Under the pieces are notes generated by a model that was given only the letters and a program-made list of their open reading frames with translations, was not told the DNA's origin and did no database searches. A stretch of DNA of 64,000 bases from Flavobacteriaceae bacterium (GTDB lineage: Bacteria; Bacteroidota; Bacteroidia; Flavobacteriales; Flavobacteriaceae), in assembly GCA_028284745.1 (NCBI GenBank), contig JANQRC010000046.1:46184-110183 (forward strand), in the 5' to 3' direction. Position numbers and translations under genes: made by a program. Position 1 is the stretch's first letter; each line of letters opens with the position of its first letter. Below are positions 53,761 to 62,780 of this stretch, in pieces.

Positions 53761-53776
53761 GGTTTTGAAGAAAGAT

Positions 53777-53784
53777 CAAAACTA
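53777..53784 (-). promoter_or_regulatory. Candidate -7 element for the SIR2-TPR gene
   Basis: On the minus strand 53784-53777 reads TAGTTTTG, a TAnnTTTG match 17 nt before the ATG, inside the 75-nt gap after mutA. No TTG lies at the -33 position, so independent transcription is only possible. Confidence 0.3.
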
Positions 53785-53835
53785 CCAAAACCTATGGGTG
53801 GAGTAAAGGGGGAATTGTCCCCAAAAAACAGTGAA

Positions 53836-55173
53836 TCACTCTTCCTTTAGACGCTGTTCTTCGAGCGACTCCGAAAGTCTTCTGGGAATAATGGGTTCGA
53901 TCGTTGTTCGTGTTTCTCTCTTGATGGCAAATGGGTCCGCCTCCAAGTGGTTGCTCATTCGATCCTCCCTGTTTTGATACTTGTTGGTGCCGATCAATAC
54001 CTTTTCAGCTCTGTTGAAAGCTTCCTGTTCTTTCTTGGCACTTTCTTTTGTCTTTCTTTGTAGGGTTCCTTTCTTCAGTTGAGATACAAGACCGCCCCTT
54101 GCTTCGGTCTCTTTGAAGATCACCAGTGCCTTTTCGGCCAGTTGTTTGGTAAGACTTTCGATATAATAAGCTCCGTCTGCGGGATTGCTCACCTTGTCGA
54201 AATAACTTTCTTGCTTCAGTACAAGCAACTGATTTCTGGCGATGCGACTTCCAAATTCATTGTCCTTGTGATAAACAGCATCGTATCGAAGCGGGCAGAT
54301 GGTATCGGCGCCACCTAAGATGGCACTCATGTATTCTGTGGTCGTGCGTAGCAAGTTGGCGTTGTAGTCGTATAGTGTCTTGTTACGTTTACTAGGTATC
54401 GCCACGATATGGCAGTCTTCAGCAATGTGGTATTCTTTGGCTAGCGTGTCCCATAGCCATCGAAGTGCTCTCAGTTTGGCAATTTCGAAGAAATAGTTGC
54501 TGCCCATCGAAACGTTGAAAGCAATGGCATTGCGATACCCGAAGTTCAGATATTCATTTGCATGTGCCAAGGCATATGCCAGTTGCTGCGCCATGTTGGC
54601 GCCAGCGTTTTGATACAGCGAAAGATCCACAGCAATGCTCTTATCGTGAAGTTCTAGGATTTCTTTTAGAATTTCGTGATCCTTTTCATTGTTGAAGAAC
54701 CAATTGCCCGACCTAGCCAAATTGCCGATGATATCAGTGTGAAGAACTAGCGTTGCCCCTTTAGATTCTAATACTTGCTGAAGCTTTTCTACATAGTCTG
54801 TCGACAAGAACTGAGTTTCGATATGAATGGTTGTGTCTTGAATGCCTTGAAGAAGGGCCTCTGCTTGTACTTGTTGGTCAGTGATGACAAATAGAAGCTC
54901 TTGGGCTCCTCTTTTCAATGCATCTATCGCCTTCTGGTTTGCGGCGTTTGCATCTTGGACCTGTATCTTTTGACAGATGCACCACGATCTTGGCATTTGG
55001 ACCGGAGCTGCCTGAATGTCATCATCGGCATGGTAAAAAGGTCGCACATCGATACCTTCTAGCGATTGCCAGACAAGTGCTTCATTGTAGTCTGCACCTT
55101 TTAGGTCAAACTGGATCTTTTGTTTCCATTGCTTGGCAGAAATAGGTTGAAATTCTTCAAAGAGGTTATTCAT
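53836..55173 (-). CDS. mutA: Methylmalonyl-CoA mutase, small subunit
   Basis: A 445-aa homologue of the mutase barrel (WKQKIQFDLKGADYNEALVW, FGYRNAIAFNVSMGSNYFFEIAKLRA split across residues 215-245). It has no B12-binding motif and ends after the barrel, shorter than the about 600-residue subunits of other phyla that keep a degenerate B12 domain. In this enzyme class the small subunit is structural. It overlaps the ftsB-like gene by 8 nt, and the SIR2-TPR gene follows. Confidence 0.93.
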   Translation of the reverse strand: MNNLFEEFQPISAKQWKQKIQFDLKGADYNEALVWQSLEGIDVRPFYHADDDIQAAPVQMPRSWCICQKIQVQDANAANQKAIDALKRGAQELLFVITDQQVQAEALLQGIQDTTIHIETQFLSTDYVEKLQQVLESKGATLVLHTDIIGNLARSGNWFFNNEKDHEILKEILELHDKSIAVDLSLYQNAGANMAQQLAYALAHANEYLNFGYRNAIAFNVSMGSNYFFEIAKLRALRWLWDTLAKEYHIAEDCHIVAIPSKRNKTLYDYNANLLRTTTEYMSAILGGADTICPLRYDAVYHKDNEFGSRIARNQLLVLKQESYFDKVSNPADGAYYIESLTKQLAEKALVIFKETEARGGLVSQLKKGTLQRKTKESAKKEQEAFNRAEKVLIGTNKYQNREDRMSNHLEADPFAIKRETRTTIEPIIPRRLSESLEEQRLKEE

Positions 55174-55510
55174 CTTGGTTGGTTTTCAGGCTGTCTTCGT
55201 ATTCTATGATAAAGACCTCTTCCCCTTCTTTCTTCATGTTGTATCGTTCTCGTGCATATTTTTCTAACTGCTCAGGGTCTTTCAGTTTCTCGATCAATGC
55301 TTTGTCTTTGGTGATCTCTTCTTCTAGCTGGCTTCTTTGCTCTTCTAACTTTTTGATCTCTTTGTTCAGTTCCCGATGCGTCATCCACGAGTTGGTATCC
55401 AAAAAGAGCATCCACACCAAAAAGCCCGTGATCACAAGCACGTATACGTTGCTGGCTATCGCAAACCACTTTTTCTGTCGCAATCTTTTAAGAAAACCAC
55501 TCATGTTCAT
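55166..55510 (-). CDS. FtsB/DivIC-type septum formation initiator
   Basis: A 114-aa bitopic protein: short cytoplasmic N-terminus, one transmembrane helix (about 20-38), then an extracytoplasmic coiled coil (about 48-80, NKEIKKLEEQRSQLEEEI) and the conserved EKYARERYNMKKEGEEVF. It belongs to the DivIC/FtsB division group that links FtsL and FtsQ at the septum. Start shared with the udk stop (TAATG). Confidence 0.9.
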   Translation of the reverse strand: MNMSGFLKRLRQKKWFAIASNVYVLVITGFLVWMLFLDTNSWMTHRELNKEIKKLEEQRSQLEEEITKDKALIEKLKDPEQLEKYARERYNMKKEGEEVFIIEYEDSLKTNQDE

Positions 55511-56115
55511 TATAGGCGTTCGTTGATAATGGTTCGTACAATGTCTACCGCCACGGTGTTGTACTTGTTGTTCGGTATGATGATATCAGCAAATTCTTTG
55601 GTAGGCTCTATAAATTGTTCGTGCATGGGCTTTAATGTATTTTGGTAGCGATCCAATACCTCTTCGATATCACGCCCACGTTCGTTGATATCACGCTTCA
55701 ATCGCCTGATGAGGCGTTCGTCGCTATCGGCATGCACGAAGATCTTGATGTCGAACATCTCGCGGATCTTGGGATTGGTAAAGATCAGGATCCCTTCGAC
55801 GATCATTACTTTTCGCGGATGGGTAAGAACGGTGTCTTTTGTGCGGTTGTGCTGCACGAACGAATATATGGGCTGGTGAATAGGTTTCCCTTGCTTTAGC
55901 TCTTCTAAATGTTGGCATAATAGGTCAAAGTCGATGGCGCGTGGATGGTCAAAGTTGATGTTCACGCGTTCTTCATACGATAGGTGCGAGGTGTCGTTAT
56001 AATAGGAGTCTTGGGAGATAACGCCTACTTCCTCTTCAGGAAGTTCGTTAACGATCTGCTGTACCACAGTGGTCTTTCCACAGCCAGTGCCTCCGCCAAT
56101 GCCAATGATCAACAT
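55510..56115 (-). CDS. udk: Uridine kinase
   Basis: About 201 aa from ATG 56115; the open frame continues 28 codons upstream, but the protein begins MLIIGIGGGTGCGKTT with the P-loop at residues 7-16. Other landmarks: SQDSYYND, FDHPRAIDFD and RRLKRDINERGRD. It phosphorylates uridine and cytidine in pyrimidine salvage. It shares a base with the ftsB-like gene downstream. Confidence 0.95.
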   Translation of the reverse strand: MLIIGIGGGTGCGKTTVVQQIVNELPEEEVGVISQDSYYNDTSHLSYEERVNINFDHPRAIDFDLLCQHLEELKQGKPIHQPIYSFVQHNRTKDTVLTHPRKVMIVEGILIFTNPKIREMFDIKIFVHADSDERLIRRLKRDINERGRDIEEVLDRYQNTLKPMHEQFIEPTKEFADIIIPNNKYNTVAVDIVRTIINERL

Positions 56116-56152
56116 AGTGCTTAGGGTTTTGGCAAAGTTACAATTATGGTGG

Positions 56153-57199
56153 TTATTGAGGAAGAAATATGACACCGCTGGATGAATCTCTGCTTGCACC
56201 AGTTACAGAGGCCAGGCAGTTCACTTCTTTTCGAATTCGGAGCACGCCCATCAAACCAAATACCAGCGCTTCTTTGAAGTCGATGAGTTCTTCATTGGGA
56301 ATAACAACCTTGATTTCATCATTCAATTGTTGCTGAAGTGTTTCTGTAAAGAATGAATTCTTTGCACCGCCACCGGTGATCAGTACAGAAGCAATCCCAT
56401 TTGCCTCGTCGTTTATGATCTTTGCTATTTGATGAGCATTGTGCTGCACGAATGTGTGTAATAGGTCTTTGGTGGTGGCCTTGGTGGTTTCGATAAGCGG
56501 GATCACCTTTTCGGAAAACCATTCATAGCCTGTAGATTTTGGATAAGGCAATTTGTAGTATTCTAAGGAATTCAGCAAATCATAGAGTAGGGGAAGCAGC
56601 TTTCCGCCTCTTGCCATGTTTCCCTGCTCGTCATAGGCTTTGCCTATCTTTTGTATGATGTAGTTCAAAGGCATGTTGGCGAGACCAATGTCGAAAGCGA
56701 TACGTTCTCTTTGTTTTTCAAAAGAGACATTGCTGATACCTCCTAAGTTCAAACAAAAATCATAGTTGTTGAACAGTAAGGCGTCACCTATGGGCACCAA
56801 GGGCGCACCTTGCCCTTCGAGAGCAACATCGCCAGTTCTGAAGTCGCAGATCACTTTACAACCCGCAGCATTTGCCAGATGCTGACCAGAACCGATCTGA
56901 TATGTAAACCCTTTCTTGGGCTGATGGTGTATGGTATGTCCATGACTGGTGATGAAATCGACTTCCAGTTGCTGCTCTTTGATGAACAACTTGCAATGTT
57001 CGCCTACCCAAGTACCATAGCTATTGTTCAGCTTTAAAAGATCGGTAGCCTGTAGCTGGATGGCATGCTGCAATACATTTTTAAGATCGTCTGGATAGGT
57101 GATCGACGTGGTCTCTAAGATGTTGAATTTCCATTCTCCTTCTTCATGAATGAATTCACAAAAGGCGATATCGAGCCCATCGAGTGATGTGCCCGACAT
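56153..57199 (-). CDS. anmK: Anhydro-N-acetylmuramic acid kinase
   Basis: A 348-aa sugar kinase of cell-wall recycling that converts anhydro-MurNAc to MurNAc-6-phosphate. Motifs: MSGTSLDGLD at the start, TSHGHTIHHQP, CDFRTGDVALEGQGAPLVP split across 118-138, FDIGLANMPLNY and LITGGGAKNSFF. The first ATG (57199) begins right at MSGTSLDG, although family members have a short preceding strand. Codons just upstream encode TYKVLSL in frame with no ATG, GTG or TTG before an in-frame TAG at 57242-57244, so the true start may be unusual (see findings). Confidence 0.93.
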   Translation of the reverse strand: MSGTSLDGLDIAFCEFIHEEGEWKFNILETTSITYPDDLKNVLQHAIQLQATDLLKLNNSYGTWVGEHCKLFIKEQQLEVDFITSHGHTIHHQPKKGFTYQIGSGQHLANAAGCKVICDFRTGDVALEGQGAPLVPIGDALLFNNYDFCLNLGGISNVSFEKQRERIAFDIGLANMPLNYIIQKIGKAYDEQGNMARGGKLLPLLYDLLNSLEYYKLPYPKSTGYEWFSEKVIPLIETTKATTKDLLHTFVQHNAHQIAKIINDEANGIASVLITGGGAKNSFFTETLQQQLNDEIKVVIPNEELIDFKEALVFGLMGVLRIRKEVNCLASVTGASRDSSSGVIFLPQ

Positions 57200-57323
57200 A
57201 AGGGATAGGACTTTGTATGTTTTGGGTGTTGGTATGCGGATCTATTTACAGAACAAAATAATCATTTTATGCGTAAAAGGTCTAAGAAACGTCTTGAAGT
57301 TCGGTCAGACATCTGAGAAATGA

Positions 57324-57351
57324 AAAGGCCAGGCTTGAAAGCCTGGCCTTT
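57324..57351 (-). terminator. Intrinsic terminator of the beta-glucan operon
   Basis: AAAGGCCAGGC (57324-57334), a 6-nt loop and GCCTGGCCTTT (57341-57351), 14 nt after the GH17 stop; T-rich on the minus-strand 3' side. Confidence 0.85.
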
Positions 57352-57365
57352 CAGCATTTAACTTA

Positions 57366-58256
57366 TTAGAATTTCAGTTGCTCGTCCTTATCCCAAAGCC
57401 CCCAATAAGCACCTACGTCGCCTTCGGCACCTACTTTCCATGGCTCATCGAAAGAAGAGAAGTAAAAGACTTCGATATCATCTTCTGCAGACCATTTCTG
57501 CGTATTCATGAAGTACTTCATGAAATTTTCCAATGAGGGATGTGCTCCTTGCAAATTAGAGCCTTGACTTGGCCAACCCGTTTCAGAGATGATCACTTTT
57601 TTACCCTTGCCGGCAGCGATTGCTCTGTGATACATGTCTTTGATGTACAGCAACGAATAGTCTAGGTCACAACCCTCCCAATAGGGGTAGCAGTTTGCCA
57701 AGATGATGTCACAAGCATCAGCGATCCTAGGACGCTCATTGAATTCGTAATAGGCATCTACATAGCCTACCGGGATGTGGCTGGGGATGGCTTCCTTTAC
57801 ACGTGTGATGAAGCCCAGTAATTCGTCTTCGGTCAGATCGCCTCTTAGCATTACTTCATTACCGACGGCAGCAATATCCACATAGCCCTGATCTGCCAGC
57901 TCAATAAGGTTTTTGACCTCTTGCTCATTGATCTCTGGGTCGTCACCTAACCATGCGCCCACCATTGATCTGATGCCATGCTCACTAGCGATCTTTGGGA
58001 TGTTCTCATTGCCTTCGGTGCAAGAGAACGAGCGAACCCACTTCGTGTAGGGCTTGATGATCTCCATACGTCTGCGAATCTGCTCTTCGGAGATCTGGTC
58101 ACCAGGCTGTTGTCCTTCCTTATAGGGGCTAAACCCTATGCCATGCATGCCATCCTCCAATACTTTTCTACATAGTTCTTTTAACTCATCTAGGCTCTTG
58201 CCTACATAATCCAACGAGGCTAGTGCCAAAAATTTTTCCTTTCTACCTGAGGACAT
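57366..58256 (-). CDS. GH17 beta-1,3-glucanase-like enzyme without signal peptide
   Basis: A 296-aa glycoside hydrolase family 17 barrel. The acid/base is Glu134 in AVGNEVML, and the nucleophile is Glu225 in IISETGWPS. The N-terminus (MSSGRKEKFLALASLDY) is charged with no signal peptide or lipobox, so it should be cytoplasmic. GH17 enzymes act on beta-1,3-glucan such as laminarin. It is the last gene of the glucan operon, 35 nt after the sugar transporter, which suggests it works on imported oligosaccharides. Confidence 0.88.
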   Translation of the reverse strand: MSSGRKEKFLALASLDYVGKSLDELKELCRKVLEDGMHGIGFSPYKEGQQPGDQISEEQIRRRMEIIKPYTKWVRSFSCTEGNENIPKIASEHGIRSMVGAWLGDDPEINEQEVKNLIELADQGYVDIAAVGNEVMLRGDLTEDELLGFITRVKEAIPSHIPVGYVDAYYEFNERPRIADACDIILANCYPYWEGCDLDYSLLYIKDMYHRAIAAGKGKKVIISETGWPSQGSNLQGAHPSLENFMKYFMNTQKWSAEDDIEVFYFSSFDEPWKVGAEGDVGAYWGLWDKDEQLKF

Positions 58257-58291
58257 AGTACTTTTTAATTGTGTTGTTATTTAGTTATTGT

Positions 58292-59857
58292 TCAAAGTTC
58301 ACCTCTTCGAGCTACCAGTTCTTCCTTGATCTTTCTAGCTCTATCTTCAGATAGGCTATATTTCCACATTACCCATACGGCCAATGCTGCCGTTAGCGAT
58401 GGGACTAAAATATCAGCGATCCTAAGATTGGTCATAGTTTCTACAGATTGTTCAGTAGCATTAGGGTCAAAACCGACAATACTTAGGATCACACCTCCCA
58501 AAACAAGGGCTATGGACTGACCTATCTTCACCATCAACCAATAGATGGCCCCAAATGTACCTTCTTTTCTTGGCATTCCGTTCTCTAATTCGTCTAAATC
58601 ACATACATCCGCAGTCATACTCATCATCAAAGTAAATAATCCACCCATACCGAAGGCAAACAATGGAATTGGTAGAAATATGAGCCATGGCACATCACTG
58701 CCGGGGTCGATGCTAAACCACGACATACCAACACTCTCGAGCGCTGGGTTTAGCCATTCGAATAAAGAACCCACTGCTGAGTTTAGGGTCTTGCCAAAAC
58801 TTGTTTGATTGAATTTATCGTTCAGCGCCACATCAAAGCCCCACCATTTCAGTAGATAGCCAACAATAGATAAGATGGTTGAAATGATGAATGCTTTTCT
58901 CTTGCCCCATTTGTTCGCCATCCTAGAGATGATGGGAATTACGATAAATGCTGTAATGATTGCGTTGATCGTATTGAACCATGCAGGCCAAGTGCCTGCT
59001 TGTTCGTAACTGCCATTGTACATGTAGAACACGATGATGAATACACCAAAGGCAGCTACCAGTTGGAATCCGTTGAAGACCAAAAACGTGGCGCCACACA
59101 ATTTCATGAAGGGTTTGTTCTTCGAAACCTGTACAATTCCTGCAAATAAGTCTTTTAGATTGGCAGCAAGAGTTTTCAAGTTGATCTCCTTTCTGTTTTC
59201 CATATGTGCAGAGTCGATACCCTTACAAAACAGTGCTGGTAGAATTCCGAAGACGATACATAAAGCCCCCACGATAAGGGCCATGGTTCTAACACCTTCT
59301 GTTTGTGTACTGAACGTATCGGAATCTGGGATGATCACATACAACCACGGTACGATCATCCATGCGATCTGGCCCATAGTGTTAGAAAAGGCCATCAAAC
59401 GAGTACGCTCGTTATAATCTGAGGTCATTTCGTAACCAAGGCCCACCAGCGGTGTGGCAAACATGGTATTCCCAATAAGGAATAACAATTGAAGTACCAT
59501 TACGTGCCAAATGATATACGATTGTGAAGCGTTGTCGTCTAGTTGCCACATCAAGAAGAAGAGAATGCCACTAACAATAGCGCCCACAAAAATATAAGGC
59601 CTTCTACGTCCCCACTTGGATTTGGTGTTGTCTGATATGAAGCCCATGATCGGGTCTGTGATCGAGTCGAATATCCTTGGTAAACCACCTAATAGACCGG
59701 CCCATAGTGGGTCTACTCCCCAAGCAGTTAATAGGAAGAATTGAATGAAAACACCGAGTGTTCCAGGTAATATGTTCAAGATAAAATGGCCTGCACCAAA
59801 GGCGGCCTTCTGACCCACTGGGACTTTATCTTTTGCGGCAGTTACGTGATGTGACAT
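58292..59857 (-). CDS. MFS sugar transporter (GPH/SGL type)
   Basis: A 521-aa inner-membrane carrier with about 12 helices, related to the glycoside-pentoside-hexuronide cation symporters: FDSITDPIMGFISDNTKSKWGRRRPYI region (split around residues 61-88) is the family signature, and GRRRP is plain. It probably imports mono- or oligosaccharides from beta-glucan breakdown. An insertion of about 60 residues (about 345-405) lies between helices. It sits between GH30 (29 nt) and the unsignalled GH17. Confidence 0.9.
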   Translation of the reverse strand: MSHHVTAAKDKVPVGQKAAFGAGHFILNILPGTLGVFIQFFLLTAWGVDPLWAGLLGGLPRIFDSITDPIMGFISDNTKSKWGRRRPYIFVGAIVSGILFFLMWQLDDNASQSYIIWHVMVLQLLFLIGNTMFATPLVGLGYEMTSDYNERTRLMAFSNTMGQIAWMIVPWLYVIIPDSDTFSTQTEGVRTMALIVGALCIVFGILPALFCKGIDSAHMENRKEINLKTLAANLKDLFAGIVQVSKNKPFMKLCGATFLVFNGFQLVAAFGVFIIVFYMYNGSYEQAGTWPAWFNTINAIITAFIVIPIISRMANKWGKRKAFIISTILSIVGYLLKWWGFDVALNDKFNQTSFGKTLNSAVGSLFEWLNPALESVGMSWFSIDPGSDVPWLIFLPIPLFAFGMGGLFTLMMSMTADVCDLDELENGMPRKEGTFGAIYWLMVKIGQSIALVLGGVILSIVGFDPNATEQSVETMTNLRIADILVPSLTAALAVWVMWKYSLSEDRARKIKEELVARRGEL

Positions 59858-59886
59858 GACTTTCAGGTTTTGGTTGAGTTAGTTTA

Positions 59887-61383
59887 TCAATTAATACTGG
59901 GTATTACAATTGTTTGCAGTGCTTGCGCACTGATATTTATCTCTGTTTCGCTTTCTCCTAGTGATAGTGTAATTGTTTTTGCTTCTTTCTCTTGATTTAG
60001 CGCTACGACAGCAATAGAGCCATCCGGATTTTGAGCTGCTGTTACAAGCAATGAGTCATCAGAATTCTGAAGACCTATGCGGGTTGCTCCTGGGCGGATA
60101 TATCTACTAAAATGCGAAAGCGTATAATACAATGGTGTGAAGTACACTTCGTCTTTGTCGGGGTCGACGATCACGGGCGCAACGCACCAATTCTTGAACC
60201 AGTTGGGACCACCTTGCTTGTCAAGTACCATGTTCCAGTCTACCCAACCATCTACCCAATTGTTCAGACAGCCAATGATGTCTCTGGCATAGCGGTAAAC
60301 CGGCACATATTTTGGGTGGTATTTTTTATCTTCTTCCGGCGCCCAATCCCATCCCCAATCGGTGGCTTCTTTGCTCCAGTACCATTTATCATCTTGCCAT
60401 TTTGGTACTTCAGCATCAACACAAGCTTCTGATTGAATGATGTGTTTGTTTGGGGCCTTTTGGTGTGCATGCTGAAGCTCTTCTGGAAAAACTTCATAAG
60501 TACTGGCATACCAGTGAATGGCGGTACCTGCAAAGTATTTGGAAGTACCTTCGTCTTTGTACATAGAATCGACCCACTCACCGAGGTGCTCACGATTTTG
60601 GTCATAGCCCAAGATCTTCACATGTGTTTTGCCATCAGCCTCTAGCTTAGGGCCCAAATGGTGTTGCACAAAGTTTGTCATTTCGTCTGGGGTATAGTGC
60701 ATGCTCTCCCAGTTGTTACCATTGCCTAGAGGTTCATTTTCTACAGTAACTGCCCAAATATCAATACCTTCTGCTTTGTAAGCATCGATATATTTTGAAA
60801 AGAACAGGGCCCAGGTATCGTTATATTTTGGTAAAAGTTTACCGCCCACCCAGTTTTTGTTGTCCTTCATCCATGGTGGGGCCGTCCATGGAGAAGAAAT
60901 GATCTTGAAACCATCTTCAGATGCTTCCATCGCCTCTTTGATGAATGGGATGATGTCGTCCTGGTCTTCTTCGATCGAGAAGTGTGCTAACTCCATATCC
61001 TCTTCGACTGGGGCATATGAATAATTGCTTACCGAGAAATCGCAAGAATTGATGTGAGTACGTGTGAGCGAATACTTTGCTCCGTCTGGTCCGAAGTACG
61101 CATCAATGATCTTTTTGCGATTCTCTTTACTCAACTTGTTCAGCAGATAGGCAGATGCTTCCGTGAACGAACCCCCTATGCCAGTGATCGTTTGGAACTT
61201 CTGCTGTGGCAATAATTGTATGCTAACAGCACTTTGCGCAGTTGCTGGTTGGTCAACGACACTTAGTTTATTTCCGTCAGCAGAGGTCTCATAGACTTCG
61301 ACGTCTAGTTTTTTCATTGTGGTACAAGCACTAAGGATCACGGAAAATATCAAAATAAATTTAAACTTGTTGAACGTTTTCAT
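59887..61383 (-). CDS. GH30 glycoside hydrolase lipoprotein
   Basis: A 498-aa lipoprotein (lipobox LSAC, Cys20). The GH30 barrel has GIGGSFTEASAY, SSPWTAPPWMKDN, the acid/base Glu217 in TVENEP and the nucleophile Glu319 in IIQSEACVD, with a C-terminal beta domain. GH30 enzymes of this kind in laminarin loci cut beta-1,6 side branches; a glucosylceramidase label is also common, but context favours beta-1,6-glucanase. Surface-anchored by its lipid. Gap to the upstream GH17 gene is 45 nt. Confidence 0.92.
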   Translation of the reverse strand: MKTFNKFKFILIFSVILSACTTMKKLDVEVYETSADGNKLSVVDQPATAQSAVSIQLLPQQKFQTITGIGGSFTEASAYLLNKLSKENRKKIIDAYFGPDGAKYSLTRTHINSCDFSVSNYSYAPVEEDMELAHFSIEEDQDDIIPFIKEAMEASEDGFKIISSPWTAPPWMKDNKNWVGGKLLPKYNDTWALFFSKYIDAYKAEGIDIWAVTVENEPLGNGNNWESMHYTPDEMTNFVQHHLGPKLEADGKTHVKILGYDQNREHLGEWVDSMYKDEGTSKYFAGTAIHWYASTYEVFPEELQHAHQKAPNKHIIQSEACVDAEVPKWQDDKWYWSKEATDWGWDWAPEEDKKYHPKYVPVYRYARDIIGCLNNWVDGWVDWNMVLDKQGGPNWFKNWCVAPVIVDPDKDEVYFTPLYYTLSHFSRYIRPGATRIGLQNSDDSLLVTAAQNPDGSIAVVALNQEKEAKTITLSLGESETEINISAQALQTIVIPSIN

Positions 61384-61428
61384 AGTTCTTGGTTTTGCCC
61401 AAGAGGGTTGGTTATCGGTTGCTTACCT

Positions 61429-62730
61429 TCAATGCATTACCGCATGTTCATTTACAGATGGAGGCACCAATACATCTACCATCAGTGAATCCTTATCGCC
61501 GTTATATGTCTTTTTAATTGGACTTCCGTTTCGCGTCAGTCCTTCAAAAGTTCCTTTGTCGACTTCATCCCAAAGTGGGTATTTGGCCTTTCCTTCAACA
61601 GTGAACAGGCCAAAATGATTTTCAGAGCCTTTTTTATTGTGGGCATCTTTCCATGGTTCATCAAAGGCTTCGAAATAAAAGCAAGAGATACCATCAGCAT
61701 TGGTCCATTCTCTCATATGCTTGTGGTACAAAGCTTGCTTGTACTCGTCTGTGGCCTTAGAGCCTTTGGGGCCGTAATGACCATTAGAAACGGTTGCCCA
61801 ACCTGTTTCACCAATATGAATTGGTTTTTCAAGACCAAGACTTTTCACGTAGTTGGAAACAGAGTCGTACTGGGCCTTTGCAAACTTTTGGGCACGTAGC
61901 ATGGCCGCATCTATCTTTTCGATGTTAGAAAGCTTTTCTTCATCTTCAGGAACTTTCCAAAAATCTGGGTTGTAATGCGAATTGTGATACGGGTAGGTGT
62001 GCATCGATATATAATCTACTGCTTCCACGATTTTTGCCAGGTCTTCGGTGTGGTAGCTAGCGTCTCCGCCACCCCATGAGGCATAGTCGTCCGAGCAGGT
62101 GATCCAGAGGTCTTTGGGCAACTTGCCTTCTTTCTTCATATCTTGGAGATGGGTAACCCATTTTAGGATGACCCATGGTTGGACATAATAGCTGGCCGCC
62201 CATCGTATCATGGCCTCGTTACCTACGGCAACTACCTTTACAATGTCTGGATATTGATTGGCCAGTGCTGCTGCTCTTGCGATCTCGCCTTCATTTTGCT
62301 CACTTTCGGCATGGTGGTCTGGGGCCTGGCCTGTCCAAGCATTTTTACAATCGATCCATGCGCCCAACATGACATACATCTCAAAATTTGTGTCTTCCTT
62401 TTTCAATTCGCTGATCGCCTTCAATATGTTGGAAGCATGCGGAAACTTTTCTTGTACGTTGTATGTGCGAATCATCTTGATGCCCAGTCTGGACAAGATC
62501 CTCATGTCTTCTTTTAGCTCATCAATTGTAGGTTGAATATCGCGTGTATTTTGCCTATACCCACCATAGGATATGGCCATGTGGTCTGGGTTGCCTAAAA
62601 TATCTTTAGCAGTCACTTCTTTTCTAGTTTGGGTGTTTTCTTCTTCTTTTTCTACAGCTTTATTTTCTTTACACGAATAGCTTGTTGTCAAGACCATTCC
62701 AGCAATGATCGCTTTTACTGCTGTTCTCAT
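61429..62730 (-). CDS. GH17 beta-1,3-glucanase lipoprotein
   Basis: A 433-aa lipoprotein (TSYSC, Cys20) with a GH17 catalytic domain: VVAVGNEAMIRW with acid/base Glu172, and HIGETGWAT with nucleophile Glu308. A Glu-rich linker follows the lipobox. It is likely to cut laminarin beta-1,3 linkages at the cell surface. It is in the same operon as GH3 upstream (50 nt) and GH30 downstream. Confidence 0.92.
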   Translation of the reverse strand: MRTAVKAIIAGMVLTTSYSCKENKAVEKEEENTQTRKEVTAKDILGNPDHMAISYGGYRQNTRDIQPTIDELKEDMRILSRLGIKMIRTYNVQEKFPHASNILKAISELKKEDTNFEMYVMLGAWIDCKNAWTGQAPDHHAESEQNEGEIARAAALANQYPDIVKVVAVGNEAMIRWAASYYVQPWVILKWVTHLQDMKKEGKLPKDLWITCSDDYASWGGGDASYHTEDLAKIVEAVDYISMHTYPYHNSHYNPDFWKVPEDEEKLSNIEKIDAAMLRAQKFAKAQYDSVSNYVKSLGLEKPIHIGETGWATVSNGHYGPKGSKATDEYKQALYHKHMREWTNADGISCFYFEAFDEPWKDAHNKKGSENHFGLFTVEGKAKYPLWDEVDKGTFEGLTRNGSPIKKTYNGDKDSLMVDVLVPPSVNEHAVMH

Positions 62731-62780
62731 AGTTATATAGTTTGGTGTTGGTCATTTCTTCAGTATGTGTTATAATGTCT

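Noticed and set aside
48646..55173. Mobile element carrying the SIR2-TPR gene
   Set aside because: No transposase, integrase, terminal inverted repeats or target duplications were seen at the gene borders, so a mobile origin is only inference.
56116..56199. 28-codon extension of uridine kinase
   Set aside because: It overlaps the end of anmK and precedes the canonical start just before the P-loop.
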